Source of the DNA: Phytoseiulus persimilis
Taxonomy: Eukaryota; Arthropoda; Arachnida; Mesostigmata; Phytoseiidae
Direction of reading: 5' to 3'
Assembly (NCBI GenBank): GCA_037576195.1
Contig: CM075102.1
Span: forward strand, 6,076,001-6,140,000
DNA length: 64,000 bases
In this document: piece by piece, positions 12,136-23,475 of the stretch
Layout: every line of letters begins with the position of its first letter
Position numbering within the stretch: the stretch's first letter is position 1
Notes under the pieces: model-generated
Databases searched by the model: none
Told to the model about the DNA's origin: nothing
What the model saw: only the letters and a program-made list of their open reading frames with translations
Made by a program: the position numbers and the translations under genes

Positions 12136-14060
12136 TGATGTTCCGCTACATCTAGACGATACAGCACCTGCTTGGGTCTTCTCAGCGTTTTGTCGTTCGG
12201 TAGCCTGAGAAGACATGTCCGTTTGCGTCCATCGGACACTTCCTCCCCGCCAGGAAAAGGCTCGATCCGCGCAATCGGCCAATAACCACGCGATGGGGCC
12301 GGATCGTGGATCAGAACCACGTCTCCCACGCTAAGCGCACGACTCCGTATTGGTTTTCCCGCGTTATTCGACTTGAGCTGCATCAAGTGCTCCCGCCGGA
12401 ACCGTTCAAAACGCGCTGATGATCGATTCTTGGAACTTCCAACGCGCGATGAGAATGGAAGCATTGGCCAAACCGACCGCTCCTAAGAGTTCTCCAACTG
12501 CCGGCAACGCCGGCTGCGCTCGGTTTCCATACAACAAATCCGAAGGCCTTAGAGGAAGAATCTCGTTCGGATCGCTGCTCACACATGACAGTGGACGATC
12601 GTTGACTATTTTTCCGATGTCCGTCAACAATGTCTCGAGCTCCCTGAACCTAGGCCACGTTGTTCCCAGAACCTCGCGTAACGGTCCTTCCACCGTTGAG
12701 AATCACCTTTCGATTACGTTACGGAGCACGTTCCGTGATGAACTTCCACTCGATGCGATGCCTCGTCAAGAAACTCTGAGTGTCCTGAGGTCTAGCCAAA
12801 TCGAAGAGAAGCTTAATCTCTTTTGCCGCGCGTCTGAAGGACGCCGCATCATCCGAATAGAAACACTGTACCGTTGGATTTCCATTGTAAAACCTTCGCA
12901 TCGTCAGTAGAAATTCATACGTGGACAAGTTCTTTACAAGTTCTAGCCGAATAGCTCTCGAGACCGGACAGCAGAACAGCATGATATATGCTACCGCTTT
13001 CTCACCGCGTTGATTCCCAATTGTGATGGGACCCGCCGCATCAACACCCGTAACGCTGAAAGCCGCTGCCGTTTCGAGTCTGAAATTGGGCAGATGTGGA
13101 GTCGGTTCCGATGCTGGGACCGCTCTGTAACGTGCACACACCCTACACCCCTGGATGGTTTTTTTAGCCGCTCTGCGACCTCGCAGTATGAAAAACCTTC
13201 TCCGGACTCTTTGCAAAATGCCCGGGATGCTACCCGCGTGCATGCATACTTTCTCGTGAGTCCACCGAACATGGAGATCCACCAACGGATCTTCCCTTGG
13301 GAGAATGATAGGATTCTCTGATTCGAAGTCGATATCCTTCAATTTATCAAACGAGAGCAACACCTGACCAGACCAACGTTATCCAAGAACGGATTGTACT
13401 GGTAAATCTGACTTCGACGCGAGATACCATACCCGACGCAATTTCAACTGCAAAATGGGCTCTTTGCACGCACCTGAGTATCACTTTTTCCGCTGGCGCA
13501 TACTCTTTTACCGAAATCGTCGATAGCCATTGAGGCTTCAAGTCCCTTTTGAGCCTTCTCCAACGTAGAATGTAAGCTATCACCCGTACCGTTTTCGGCC
13601 ATGACGAGAACCTTTTAATTTCAATCGGTTCGCTTTTGGCAGCGACCGCCCCGACGGAGAACTCTGATTTCTTCTCATTCGCCATTTCCGCCTCGACAAC
13701 GACCGCATTCAGACCGTGTTCTGCCCGATTCCCCGTGGACTTCATCAATCTTGGCCCGAATAACCAGAACTCCGTTAGGTCCTTGGTCTCCAATGCAGAA
13801 TTCCTTGACAGCAAATCTGCTGGATTCTCAGCCGACCGAATGTACTGCCACTGTTCAGCCTTTGATGCTGACTGAATCTCTAGGATCCTGTTCTGAACGA
13901 ATGTCCGCCAACGCGATGCATCATCTCTGATCCACGACAGGACACACGCGTTATCACAGCACAGATGAGTTGAGACAAATGGCTCGTTCACAGCCTCCGT
14001 AATCTTCCTCGCGATCCTGACCGCCAGTATCGCTCCCAACAATTCCAAGCCAATGAAATA
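12136..14060 (-). pseudogene. BEL/Pao pol fragment: RNase H, integrase, C-terminal domain
   Basis: In minus-strand order: RNase H with HLCCDNACVLSWI and QWQYIRSAENPADLLSR (13347-14048). Then the H2C2 region with VRWTHEKVCMHAG and CRVCARYRAVPA. Then the integrase core with GVDAAGP and FYSDDAASFRRA (12719-13363), followed by NDRPLSCVSSDPNE..PLRPSDLLYGN (12406-12693). It ends with the DUF5641-like C terminus, LSVGDVVLIHDPAPSRGYWPIARI and RRPKQVLYRL (12129-12464). Frameshifts separate these blocks and the segment carrying the catalytic glutamate is lost. It cannot be the missing half of the 8.2-9.9 kb fragment, because it lies upstream of that copy's gag end in minus orientation. Confidence 0.85.
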
Positions 14061-14188
14061 GTCGATTCCTCGCCTGCCTATGTTCTCGACTCAGTCTGAC
14101 AAAGGAGCGAGGTTTGACGACTCCAGCAAAATCGGGAAATGCTTCCGGCTGTTTCTGAACGGTCTAGGACATTTCGGCGAGAAAATTT

Positions 14189-14226
14189 TGGCGCAGGACG
14201 TTCTGGCGCAGGATGTTCTGGCGCAG
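14189..14226. repeat. Short tandem repeat, 15-bp unit
   Basis: About two and a half copies of TGGCGCAGGACGTTC with single substitutions. Confidence 0.7.
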
Positions 14227-14526
14227 ATTCAGTTGAAGCACCCAGGAGTCATCGGAACAGTATTGTTCAGTGGCTATAGAACAGGAGTTCCTCAACTCTT
14301 CCACCGTAATGACCCCTGTGCAATTTTCTAAGCTCGTGTAGACCCCCAGATTGAAGGTCTCTCTATCGGGCGTGATCCAGATACGGTGATACGTGTTCTC
14401 AATGAGATGCGTTTACTTGATGTGACGAGACCCAATTCTTCGAGTTTTGTCCCGGACCGGTAATCAGCCGCAGACCGCCACGTTCAGCGTTGGCCATCAT
14501 TTTTCTGGTCTTGATAACAATATTGA

Positions 14527-14968
14527 CTACTGCATTGAAGCCATTCTCTGCCAGATATGAAGATGGAGGAGCGATGAAACACCTTCTCGCGATCGCCCAT
14601 AGTCATGGAGATGTACGTGATCAATGTAGACCGTCACGGAATTCAGAGATTTAGTTTCTCCTCTTTGCCAGCGGTAGTTGGCGCTGAAACCGATTGGGGG
14701 TGAGAGTTGCTGCTTTTCACCCCCAAAATGGCCCGAGTATCCAGAGCAGAAACTGCTTGTTCTCCTCCAAAGGATTATAGCCGAATGCATGGGTCCAAGA
14801 AACGGACGGAACAAGAGTGAGACCTAGGCATCTTTCCTTGTGTAAGTGGCCGTGGACCCTTTTCGTTGGCTCATCGACCCCCATTTTTCCCTGCGAATCC
14901 CGTGGACCCCCTGAGAAATGATATCGACTCCTGGGGGTCTATAAAGACCACTTAAGGAACCCCTGCTA
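14527..14968 (-). mobile_element. hAT-like fragment with possible terminus
   Basis: On the minus strand the segment begins near 14968 with CAGGGGTTCCTTAAG, resembling hAT terminal inverted repeats of the CAGNGG type. It then runs through 'GACCCCC' boxes into a 95-residue open frame (14527-14814). I did not find the opposite terminus or an 8-bp duplication, so the call rests on the end motif alone. Confidence 0.3.
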
Positions 14969-15589
14969 TAGATGCTTCATGTGACGCATGTGACAGCCAG
15001 AGCTTTCTAATAGTCTCCGTTCCAACATGCACGAGAAAGTTTGCTCGAATCGCTCACTTCGAGAGTTACTCGCTCTCAGATGCGAAGGCGCCGTCAGTGG
15101 AGACTCGGCAGTAATTCTCTGTAAAATAACGCGTTGAGGCATGAGCTCCCGATCGGAATGTTGACGTACGCCCGGAGAACAGTGTGTTGGACTCGGTCGG
15201 AGCGAATTTCTCGATGTCCACAGCTATCACTCATCTATCTGAGCGACGGACTCGTGGTCCGCCAGCCCGCTTACATCGGTGATCGCTCGAAAGCTGTCCA
15301 TATCTTATCGACCCTCATGGAAAGCACTGACATCGGGATTCCTCAATGTGGTTCGATACCTTTCATGACCAGTTTCAACCGCGGTTGGAAATTGTGAAGC
15401 ATAAATCAAGGACCTCAGACTTCGGCCGATGAAATCGTCCCGACCGAGTCCCACACTGTTCCCTCAGCGTACGTCAATATACTCACCGCGAGGTCATGCT
15501 TCAAGGAAATCTATTGCAGCCTCAATCGAGAAAAAATAAAAGTTTGGATCCGCTTCTGCACTGACAAAACCTGGATATTCGAAACCCAG
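14969..15589. other. No feature recognised
   Basis: Left flank of the complete BEL element. The last five bases, CCCAG (15585-15589), are one copy of its target-site duplication. Confidence 0.4.
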
Positions 15590-15898
15590 TGTCACGAGTC
15601 GGATCCGGTGCGCTAGTTAGGTTCCCATGCAGAGCGCTCTCGGCGCCTGCATGGTAAGAGATAATCCAAAATAAACCGCGCGCGGCGCGGCGGTGATGAC
15701 TGGTGCAAGGGGAAAGGCCGCAAGGCTGCGTCGTGTCGGCACTACCTCGAGAGACGTTAATCGACTTCCGGCGTGACCACGTCGTATCCTTTCAACCGGG
15801 GCCCGTTTCCCCGCGTTTTTCCCCCGTCACCGCACCGCTGCCGCGTCCACCACGCGAAATTGTCTTTTCCTCGGTGTCTCCCGCAGTGATCCGTGACA
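15590..15898 (+). repeat. 5' LTR of BEL element
   Basis: 309 bp, TGTCAC...GTGACA. Pairs with 21532-21830 (299 bp), mostly differing by point changes and a deletion of a second pyrimidine run near the 3' end of the partner. Confidence 0.93.
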
Positions 15899-15901
15899 TT
15901 T

Positions 15902-15914
15902 TGGTGTCAGAAGT
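15902..15914 (+). promoter_or_regulatory. Primer-binding site, tRNA-Leu type
   Basis: TGGTGTCAGAAGT lies three bases after the 5' LTR. It is complementary to the 3' end of arthropod tRNA-Leu (acceptor ...ACTTCTGACA-CCA). Complementarity stops after 13 bases. The same site with a longer match recurs at 35610. Confidence 0.75.
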
Positions 15915-16238
15915 AACTTTGAACCCGCGGTACCACGCCGCCTGGTCATCCGGAGTTCCGTGCGACAATTCGGTGAGCCTGCAAATCAGGTCGGCTTCAC
16001 CACTCTGTCCCGGGATCCTTCACTCCCGTCCAGATTCGAGCAAGTAGCTCATCCCGTTTCATCGATTCCCGAGCCTGCCGTTTACGACGTGCAGCCTCAT
16101 GCACGTGCCACAGAGCACCACGCCGCCTCGGCCGAGGAACGCTTCGCTTCTCGCCAGCCATCACCTCGGACCGATCGCGCCTTCCTCGGAGAATCTTGTC
16201 GTCCGCTCATCCTCGAGTTATTTTCCTCGTCCTCGAAG

Positions 16239-17864
16239 ATGTCTTCCGATAGCGACCACAGGCAGGCGAGCGAACCGGGACCTTCCCGTGTTCCTCCCAA
16301 CAAATTCACCAGAGACGACTCGATATTCAAAGATCTCTGGTCTATACGGGCTCCGCCTTCGGAGGACACACAGTTAGCAGAACTCCTAGACCAGAAAAAA
16401 TTCGAGCGCCGCAACCTACTCGTGAAGTTGATGGGCATCAAGGACATGATCGTCAATGTCGATGCAACGAAGCTGTCCCCAGAGCAAGTAAGCCAGAAGC
16501 TCTCGGCTATCGGTCCCTGGTTCGAGGCAGGAGAAGCTGAGCTCGTCGCCCTGTGGGACGAGATCGACAAGCTGTCCCTGCGACTAAGGCGTGAGGATGC
16601 CGACGATACACTCAGAACCGTGCAGCAACGTTGTCGGTTGGCCGAAGCCAGCATATACCCCAACCAATTGGAGGATTGGGTAGCGTCGACGTCGCAGCAG
16701 GACCGTTCTCTAGCGCCCTCAGCGGAAGATGTTGAGTGCGTCCAGCGCGAGTCGTTGGATCGCCTCGGAAGCACTCCCGTCAACCCACCACCGCAGCCTT
16801 CGGACCACAGCGTGCGTTTCAGGTATAGCTTCATGGACGTAGCTAGCCTAGCGCGGGATGGATCTGGTCAATTGATCCAAAATAATCAAAGCCAGTCGGC
16901 TCAGCCAGCCCGGCAGTTCGCGCAGCAAGGTCTCTCCCCGCAGCGGCTGCCGTTTACATCAGAGCGGCCGGCATTTCCCATGGGTAAAGTGTACCTCCCG
17001 CGCACGGACCCGAACCTTCGGCTGCAGACGCGGCACCCTATCGCATCTTCCGGTGTGACCAGCGACATCGCAGAACCAGCGTCCCTGTCGGGCCGTCCGA
17101 GGGCGGTCTCTCTTGGACTCCCCGAACAGTTCAAGGCTTCGCAGCCGGAACTCATGGGTCAGCTTTACAGCGCCCCTGCTGCCAGTCGTCCCGCCGCGGA
17201 CCTGGGCGGTAGAGCTAGGCAGGTTCCTGTGTTCTCTGGTGACATCACGAAATTTAGAGAATGGCAGCAGCTCTTCGAGATCTTCTTCGATGAATCTTCG
17301 GCTTCCACCATCGAGAAGTTCAATATGCTCTGCCTTTCACCATCCGGAAGAGCCAAAGACGCCGTTGCGCACCTGAACTGGGAAGAGGGCCACTACCAGA
17401 TAGCAAAGGAAATCTTGCGAGACAAATTCGGCGATTGCAAGCTAGCCCAGAAGGTCCACGTGAACGAGCTCGTTTCGCTCGTGGACCGGGGGCAGGTCCC
17501 AAACAGCCGTCTCGAGTCGTTCTCGGATGCCCTCAGTCTGCAGATTCGCGCTCTCATGGCGATGGGGCTCTCGTATTCCGAGCTGACCATCATGCTAACC
17601 CAGCGGGTGCTGCAATGCCTCCCCCCGGACCTCCAGGAGAAGTTCGTGAGAAAATATCGCAAACAACGTCTCAACGATCCGCTCGTGACAGAGCTGGAGT
17701 TCCTCATTGCCTTCCTCGAAGTGACAGTCAAGGATAGAAGAGAGGCCGAATGGGACTTGAGCGCTAGTCAGGAAGGAGGAGGAGGCCGTTCACGGCGGCC
17801 CTACCGCCTGGCGGTAACGTCTCATCGCGCTTCAGAGCCCAAACTCCTGCTCATCAGGCAATGA
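16239..17864 (+). CDS. BEL/Pao Gag with DUF1759 capsid-like region
   Basis: The open frame extends from before the ATG at 16239. I choose that ATG because it starts a typical BEL Gag: a charged N-terminal helical region of about 200 residues with DQKKFERRNLLVKLMGIKDM, a proline/serine/glutamine-rich linker, then the DUF1759 block. The last includes FSGDITKFREWQQLFEIFFD, KFNMLCLSPSGRAKDAV and ILRDKFGDCKLAQKVH. The protein forms the particle shell in relatives. The frame closes at 17864, before the zinc knuckles, which continue in another frame from 17861. That shift makes this copy end early, so it may better be seen as a frameshifted Gag-Pol. Confidence 0.85.
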   Translation: MSSDSDHRQASEPGPSRVPPNKFTRDDSIFKDLWSIRAPPSEDTQLAELLDQKKFERRNLLVKLMGIKDMIVNVDATKLSPEQVSQKLSAIGPWFEAGEAELVALWDEIDKLSLRLRREDADDTLRTVQQRCRLAEASIYPNQLEDWVASTSQQDRSLAPSAEDVECVQRESLDRLGSTPVNPPPQPSDHSVRFRYSFMDVASLARDGSGQLIQNNQSQSAQPARQFAQQGLSPQRLPFTSERPAFPMGKVYLPRTDPNLRLQTRHPIASSGVTSDIAEPASLSGRPRAVSLGLPEQFKASQPELMGQLYSAPAASRPAADLGGRARQVPVFSGDITKFREWQQLFEIFFDESSASTIEKFNMLCLSPSGRAKDAVAHLNWEEGHYQIAKEILRDKFGDCKLAQKVHVNELVSLVDRGQVPNSRLESFSDALSLQIRALMAMGLSYSELTIMLTQRVLQCLPPDLQEKFVRKYRKQRLNDPLVTELEFLIAFLEVTVKDRREAEWDLSASQEGGGGRSRRPYRLAVTSHRASEPKLLLIRQ

Positions 17865-18763
17865 GATCGAACCACGCCTTCTTCTCCGCCACGGAGCCCT
17901 CAAGCGTTCCCGTTCCGCGAGCTTCCGCTGGCAACCGGCCCCGGTCGACTCCCCAGCGAGGACGCTCCCCGTCCAACACCCGTCCGGCATCGCGAACAGC
18001 CACAAACCGCCCACCACCGCGACCACCGACAGTCAACGGCTTGACGTCGAATGTTCGCTCAACAGCCTCTTCTTCCGGCTCCCTTCAAGGGTCCAACAGA
18101 TCGTACATCTTTCGCGAGGGCTCCCACGAGAGTTTCAGGTGCCCGGCGGTCCTTTCTCACGACGAACCAGTGGAAAGGATCGAAAGCCAAAACGGCTGCA
18201 CCACCTGACTGAAGAGAAACCACTCCAGTCGAGACTGTCGCAACGGCCCGCGTTCCAATTGCCCTAGGTGCAATGGCCGGCATTATTTAGTCATGTGTCG
18301 CCGCGCCCAAGCCGGCTTCCTGATCTCATCGACAACTTCCGACCGCCTCGCTTCCGACGAGCTAGAGGTCCTTCTTCAGATGGCTGTGGTCTGGTTGGAG
18401 AGCGGTGGCACCCGCTGCCAGGCGAGAGTCCTTCTGGAAACGGGCTCTCATCGTTCCTACATCACGTCAGAGGCGGTGGGCCGGCTGAAGTCTTCTCGCA
18501 CCGCGCCTATCCGTACATCCGTCAAGACCATGGGCAACTCTACAACCAGTGTCGATACATGGCTCCATCGGGTGACGCTTCGTAGCCGCCACGACTCCAC
18601 GCAAGCTCTTTGTGTTGAGTGCATCGAGACCCCAGCGATTGCCGACTTCGAATTCTTTCCGGTTTCCCACAGCTTGGGCCTCGAGCCGGTTGCCGACGCG
18701 CTGTCCGGCACGATTCAATTGTGGATCATCATCGGAGCCGTCGATCTTGCCCCGATTCATTAG
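17861..18763 (+). pseudogene. BEL nucleocapsid and aspartic protease, frameshifted
   Basis: Continues Gag in shifted frames: a basic Pro/Arg linker, a damaged first knuckle (CPAVLSHDEPVE), a second knuckle CPRCNGRHYLVMC near 18260-18295, then the protease. The protease reads ARVLLETGSHRSYIT, so the active-site aspartate expected in D-T-G-S is replaced by glutamate (E-T-G-S). Downstream are PVSHSLGLEPVADALSGTIQLWIIIG-like residues of the protease/RT linker. The frame closes at 18763, where pol has been deleted. Confidence 0.75.
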
Positions 18764-20400
18764 GGCACAGAGAGGAGCTTCGGGAGGATGTTGGCGACAT
18801 CCTCTATTTTTGGCTGGCTTTTCAGTGGTACGCTCGGGGAGCCATCGATGGGAAGAGACTCGGCCGCTTCCCTCTGCCAGCTTCGGGCAAACTTGCCGGC
18901 TGCTACTGGCGATCTGCGAGTCGCCGCCCTCAGCCAGCTCTCCCGTTTCGCCGGGTCACTCTCCGTTCAGCAGCCGAGGGATCGCTCCGGCCCTCGTCCG
19001 CCGAGTACCTCCGAGCTGAAGAAGACCTCATCAAAAGAATCCAAGGCAGATACTTCGCCGCAGAGCTCTCTCTGGGTTGCAAGGGCATCCCCAACAGCAG
19101 TCTTCTCGCTCAGTATCAACCTTTCGTGGACTCCGAGGGACTCATCCGCTGTAGGACGCGTCTGGAGAAGTCAAAAGATCTTTCCTTCGATTGCAAGTTC
19201 CCGATCGTCATTCCCAGCAACGACGGTTGGGCCCGTCTACTGATATTGTATGTCTATGCCAAGGACTGCCTCCATTGGGGCTGAACTGCCATGACTCTCC
19301 AGGAGCTCAGGGAGCATTATCTCGTTCTGGAGGACCGACGGATTGCGACCGCGGCCTTGAGATCGTGCTCCGGTTTCAAGAAATTCAACGCAAAACCAGC
19401 CGCAGAACCCATACCACCTCTGCCGGATTTCCGCATAGAGCAGGCGCCACCGTTCTTCTTCTGCGGAGTCGACTTCGCGGGTCCCCGGTATCACAAACAG
19501 GCGGATGGCCGGCGCGGCAAAGGATATCTTCTCCTGTTTTCGTGTGCCGTTACCCGGGCGATTCACATTGAACTCACCATGGACATGTCGACGTTCGAGG
19601 TCCTGAGAGCGCTCCAGAAGTTTCTCCACCGTTGCCCTTCATATTTTCAAAGAACATATTCTCGGACAACGTTGCCTCGTTCCACCGGGTCAACTTGGAG
19701 ATCCGTCTGATCTATGACAACATTGCCAGCGGTTACGTCGCAGAACGGTTGAACCGTACTCGCCTGTCGTGGAAATTCATCACTCCAGCCGCTCCTTCGG
19801 TTGACGCGTTCTGGGAACGCTCTGTCGGATCAGTCGAGCGCTGCCTGCGCAAGGTGCTCGTAACTTCGACTCCGTACTCCAGGGACCAGGAGGTGATCGT
19901 CGCGAGAGTCGTCGCCGTGGTCAACCGCCGCCCGATGACCGCCGTCTCAACCGACCCCAACGAGCCACGAGCGCTGTCTCCGGCCAACCTACTATACGGC
20001 AACGACGGTCACAATTTCATCCCGCAAACCACGGTCGCCCCGAAGTGTCGCGCATATGTAGGAGCCGTCTCTTTTTCGAAGAGATGGTTATTCCAGCAGC
20101 GCATTTCAGCGCATTTCCGCTCCGAATATTCGGCATATCTTCGGACCGCGCTGCAGCGTAAGGCAGTATCACAGCGTTCCCTCCGCGTCGGCGATGTTTC
20201 CCTTCTCAAAGACGGCGACAAATCACGCGCGTACTGACCGGTGGTGAGAGTGGAGCGTCTGCTCGGAAGCGCCAGCGACGGCCTCGCCCGCTCCTGCATC
20301 ATCAGAACTTCAAGCGGCAACAATCTCACGCGCCCGGCTAAGCTGCTCTACCCTCTCGAGGGAGACAGCGCGGATCCTCTCCACTTATATTTTTCGAATT
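18764..20400 (+). pseudogene. BEL integrase and C-terminal domain, broken frames
   Basis: Starts abruptly in the pre-integrase region (AEEDLIKRIQGRYFAAEL, then PFVDSEGLIRCRTRLEKSKDL). The zinc-binding H2C2 region is damaged around an in-frame stop at 19282. The integrase core gives GVDFAGP, then, after a shift near 19640, YSDNVASFHR and the glutamate block AFWERSVGSVERCLRKV. VVNRRPMTAVSTDPNEPRA and SLRVGDVSLLKDGDKSRAY follow. An in-frame TGA at 20235 replaces the usual Trp before PVVRVERLL, and the tail ends about 20400. All three core acidic positions survive, but the reading frame does not. Confidence 0.85.
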
Positions 20401-21531
20401 GTTTTTGGGAGCGCGCTACCTTTATGTATTGTACTATTCTTTAGAGTTCTCGTTGTACACGAGTCAAATAAGTTGATACCTACTATAATCGCACCACGTG
20501 CCGCTCGTTTACGGCGGGCGGAACGGCTCTGTCGCGCGCCAATTTTATGATTGTTCTCATTAAATCATTCGAATGTCACGCGCTCTATATTAGATTTCGG
20601 AATTTCGCACGAACCTTGTTTCATCGAAGAGAAGACTCCAAAAGGGAACACCCGCCATCCAACCCCGTTCCCCTCCACCTACACACCGCCTACGCGGCCC
20701 ACGCGTCCTCGTCTTCCTCGGCGATCACCACCGCGGCCCGCTCGCCAAGCGGGACCTCCAAGTCCTGGAGCCGTCGCTCGACGATCCGCCGAGTGTCGCC
20801 GCGGACTAGCCGCGGAATGCCGTCAACCCTACCCCGTAGCCGACGGGGTGGTTTAATCGTGCGGAGGTACTCTCGCACGAGCTTCCTCCCATGACGGGGA
20901 CGGCGTGGCTCGTCGAACCGCGGCCGGAGATCGAAGGTCTCCACGACCTCAGTCGACCAGGTGACCGGCTCGTACCTCGGGGTCCATCTCCTCGGCGGCC
21001 GCCGCGGGCTGCGCAGTGACGTGGACTCGGCGCATGCCGTCAACAACGGCCTGAACCTGCTCCAGCGTCCGTGCGAGACCCGCCCGACGTTCCTGGAGGC
21101 GCGCGAAGGGCCCCGCCCGAAAACCGGGGCTACCCTCGAGCACCTCCCCCCGTTTCCGGAGGTCCTTCGACCGCTCGTCGAGGTCGGGCACTGGGAGTCT
21201 ACGGAGAAGGAGCACAAAACTGGGCACTGGGAGTTCACGGAGATCTCGCACAACGACCACGTGCTCACGACAACGTTCGGGAGACTTGTGGCTAAATGGA
21301 GAAGTCGACGTTTGGTGGACGCGCATGTCGTCACATTTTGTCCATTGGAATTTCGTCGTCGTCTCACAATGGACCGAGTGTTTCCCATATCGAATTCGCT
21401 CGAATCGCCGGAAAACGGCAATCCGAGGCTCGGAACTCGAGTCTCGACCGGCCTAGGTAACAAGATCGCCCGCTGATATGTGAGACCCGTTTTTCTCAAT
21501 GTTCAGAATTGTCGAGTCCCGCGCCGGGGAG
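20401..21531. other. 1.1-kb GC-rich region between integrase and 3' LTR
   Basis: No domain of a BEL element is expected here except an occasional env. The plus strand is interrupted by stops. The minus strand is open for 269 codons (20690-21499), Arg-rich, with no signal peptide or membrane segment. A short internal repeat, GGGCACTGGGAGT, occurs at about 21187 and 21222. I regard the long frame as a by-product of GC-rich composition. Confidence 0.4.
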
Positions 21532-21830
21532 TGTCACGGATCGGATTCGGTGTGCTAGTTTAGGAACCCATGCAGTGCGCTCTCGGCGCCTGCATGGTCA
21601 GAGATAATCCAAAATAGACCGCGCGCGGCGCGGCGGTGATGACTGGTGCAATAGGGAGGGCCGCACGGCTGCGTCGTGTCGGCACTACCTCGAGAGACGT
21701 TAATCGACTTCCGGCGTGACCACGTCGTATCGTTTCAACCGGGACCCGTTTCCCCCCGTCACCGCACCGCTGCCGCATCCACGACGCGAAACCGTCTTTT
21801 CCTTGGTGTCTCCCGCAGTGATCCGTGACA
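21532..21830 (+). repeat. 3' LTR of BEL element
   Basis: 299-bp partner of 15590-15898, TGTCAC...GTGACA, followed by CCCAG. Confidence 0.93.
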
Positions 21831-22098
21831 CCCAGCAACTACAGGTGTGGGCGATTCGACCGAAATTTTTCGAACATGTGGCAATGGAAACCATAGGGTA
21901 CAGATGAAAGCTCTGATGCATCGCAAAGAAGCATCGGTAGCTCATGTGAGCTCCGTCTGAATCTGCGCCAAAATGTCCAGCGCCAAAATGTGCGAGTCCG
22001 GTTCCCCACTGCGCTGACGCCTCGGTGAAAATTCAAATGCGGAACGCAGTTGGAGCCGTTGAGCCGCTAACGCTGAACCTCCGGATTCCAGTCACCGA

Positions 22099-22440
22099 TT
22101 GTTCGCTTCGACGCAATCCCCAAAACAGCTATTGAAGACGAACGCGAAACAGACGAGTGAATCGAGTGTTCACTTCCCGTTCGTCACATCGACGTGGTGT
22201 GATATTTGTGGAGCTCAGATCTCTTATTCTCGCCAAGGACGATTCCCGAGTTCGAAACCTCAGCTTTGCCTGATGTCACTCTTTTTAGACATGTCAAAAG
22301 GCCCACGAACAGTTCTAGCTCGCTGAGATACGTTCTCTCTAGCGGTCCGTAAGTTTGAATGGCCGCGATAGTCATTTTGCACCGCGGCCCGTGAACCAGA
22401 TCATGCGGCCCGCGGGCCGCACCAAGTTGCCAACCCCTGA
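22099..22440 (-). mobile_element. hAT-like remnant with terminus near 22440
   Basis: Read on the minus strand from about 22438, the sequence starts CAGGGGTTGGCAACTTGG followed by a run of GCGGCCCGCGGGCC. This end is typical of hAT-derived repeats in many animals. An open stretch on the minus strand (22184-22375) could be its decayed interior. The other end was not located. Confidence 0.35.
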
Positions 22441-23159
22441 TGTGAGTTATTGTGATATTGAGCTAAACTGAAATGATTGATTCCGGAATAAGGGTTAGCG
22501 GTGTATGCGACTGTGTTCCTCTACGCAAAATCCATCAGATTGCACAGGGAAAAATCCACAACATGAATCTCTTCCCTTGAAGTCCGCTCTCTCGGACTCC
22601 GCGCTCTGCATAGAGACCTCATCTACTCGGAGGGTCTCGGAATCAGGAGAGGGTCTCTGGTCGGGGAAATGATTTCGGTGATCGCACGTGAGAACCTGAC
22701 ATTTTTGAACTCAATTTGTCTTCGCTGTCTTCCAATCTTTGGTTGCCGAAGAGGCTCTTAGTACGAGCAGCAACTAGCACGAGGTACCGAAACAGTACGA
22801 ATCTGACGGAACTGCCGTGAAATGTTTGCAAACGGAAAGTTCCAAGATCATCAGTGTATCGATGACACCTTCGGTGGCTCTCCTGTTCTGGTTTTCATAA
22901 TATCCCGATGATCAAGAGCTTTTCTGGGCGTGTTAGGTTGCTTCCGGGCTCAAAATATTGATATGGATTGAGGTGACATGACCGAGCTCGTATTCATTCG
23001 AAGGATTAATTTATCGAGAATCTGTGGAAGCGGAATGGCGCGAAACGAATATTTGAAGTCAAATACGGCATTCTACAGGAGAGGGCAAGCCTTTCTAGCG
23101 AAATCGTACGCTCGAACGGATGTGAAGTTCGTCTGGGCGTTGTGTGAGGAAACTCGTTC
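22441..23159. other. No feature recognised
   Basis: The plus-strand open frame starting at 22978 runs into the BEL remnant but shows no motif in this part. Confidence 0.3.
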
Positions 23160-23475
23160 CCGTTCCGAGAACCAGAGACAGTCTCAGCAGGACTGGAGGC
23201 CGTGGTCAACCAAAGAGCGCTCACGGCGATGTAAATCGATGCCAAGTAAGTTGGCGCTCTCTGCCCACTGGATCTCCTCGACAGCCACGGAGCCAAGCAG
23301 GATTCCCAGAGACAGAGACGAAGGGGAGGGATCGCGGAGCGGTGACTTCGATAGTTTCCTCGAAGCGCTGGGATCGTCAGCAGACCAGTCTGCGAGCGCT
23401 GTGGAACCGCTTTCGGGGAGAATACCTGTCCTACCAACGTTCTGCGCACACTCAGCCATACATTCGGAGGCTCGT
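23160..23475 (+). pseudogene. Small BEL/Pao integrase-tail remnant
   Basis: The plus strand reads LEAVVNQRALTAM (stop) IDAK (stop) VGAL.PLDLL, the conserved 'E-x-VVN-R-LT ... AL-P--LL' segment after the integrase core. In another frame comes LRALWNRFRGEYLSYQRS, the 'W-RF--EYL--L' segment that follows it. Two stops and a shift within 300 bp mark it as old. Confidence 0.6.

Larger units (their letters stand above)
15590..21830 (+). mobile_element. BEL/Pao LTR retrotransposon with both LTRs, pol deleted
   Basis: The element is bounded by two similar LTRs (15590-15898 and 21532-21830) that begin TGTCAC and end GTGACA. It is flanked by identical 5-bp CCCAG (15585-15589, 21831-21835), so insertion boundaries are secure. 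Order is LTR, primer-binding site, gag (DUF1759), nucleocapsid, protease, then a jump directly to the pre-integrase and integrase blocks, DUF5641-like tail, 1.1 kb non-coding, LTR. The reverse transcriptase and RNase H (about 2.4 kb in relatives) are absent at about 18.76-18.79 kb. Several frameshifts and stops mean the copy cannot act alone, but LTR similarity indicates moderate age. Confidence 0.93.

Noticed and set aside
9193-14060. One continuous BEL element on the minus strand
   Set aside because: The integrase piece (12.1-14.1 kb) lies upstream of the gag/protease piece (8.2-9.9 kb) in minus orientation, so they must be two copies.
20690-21499. A 269-residue minus-strand protein (env or host gene)
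   Set aside because: Arg-rich, no signal peptide, membrane segment or motif, and antisense to a GC-rich part of a BEL element; likely chance.
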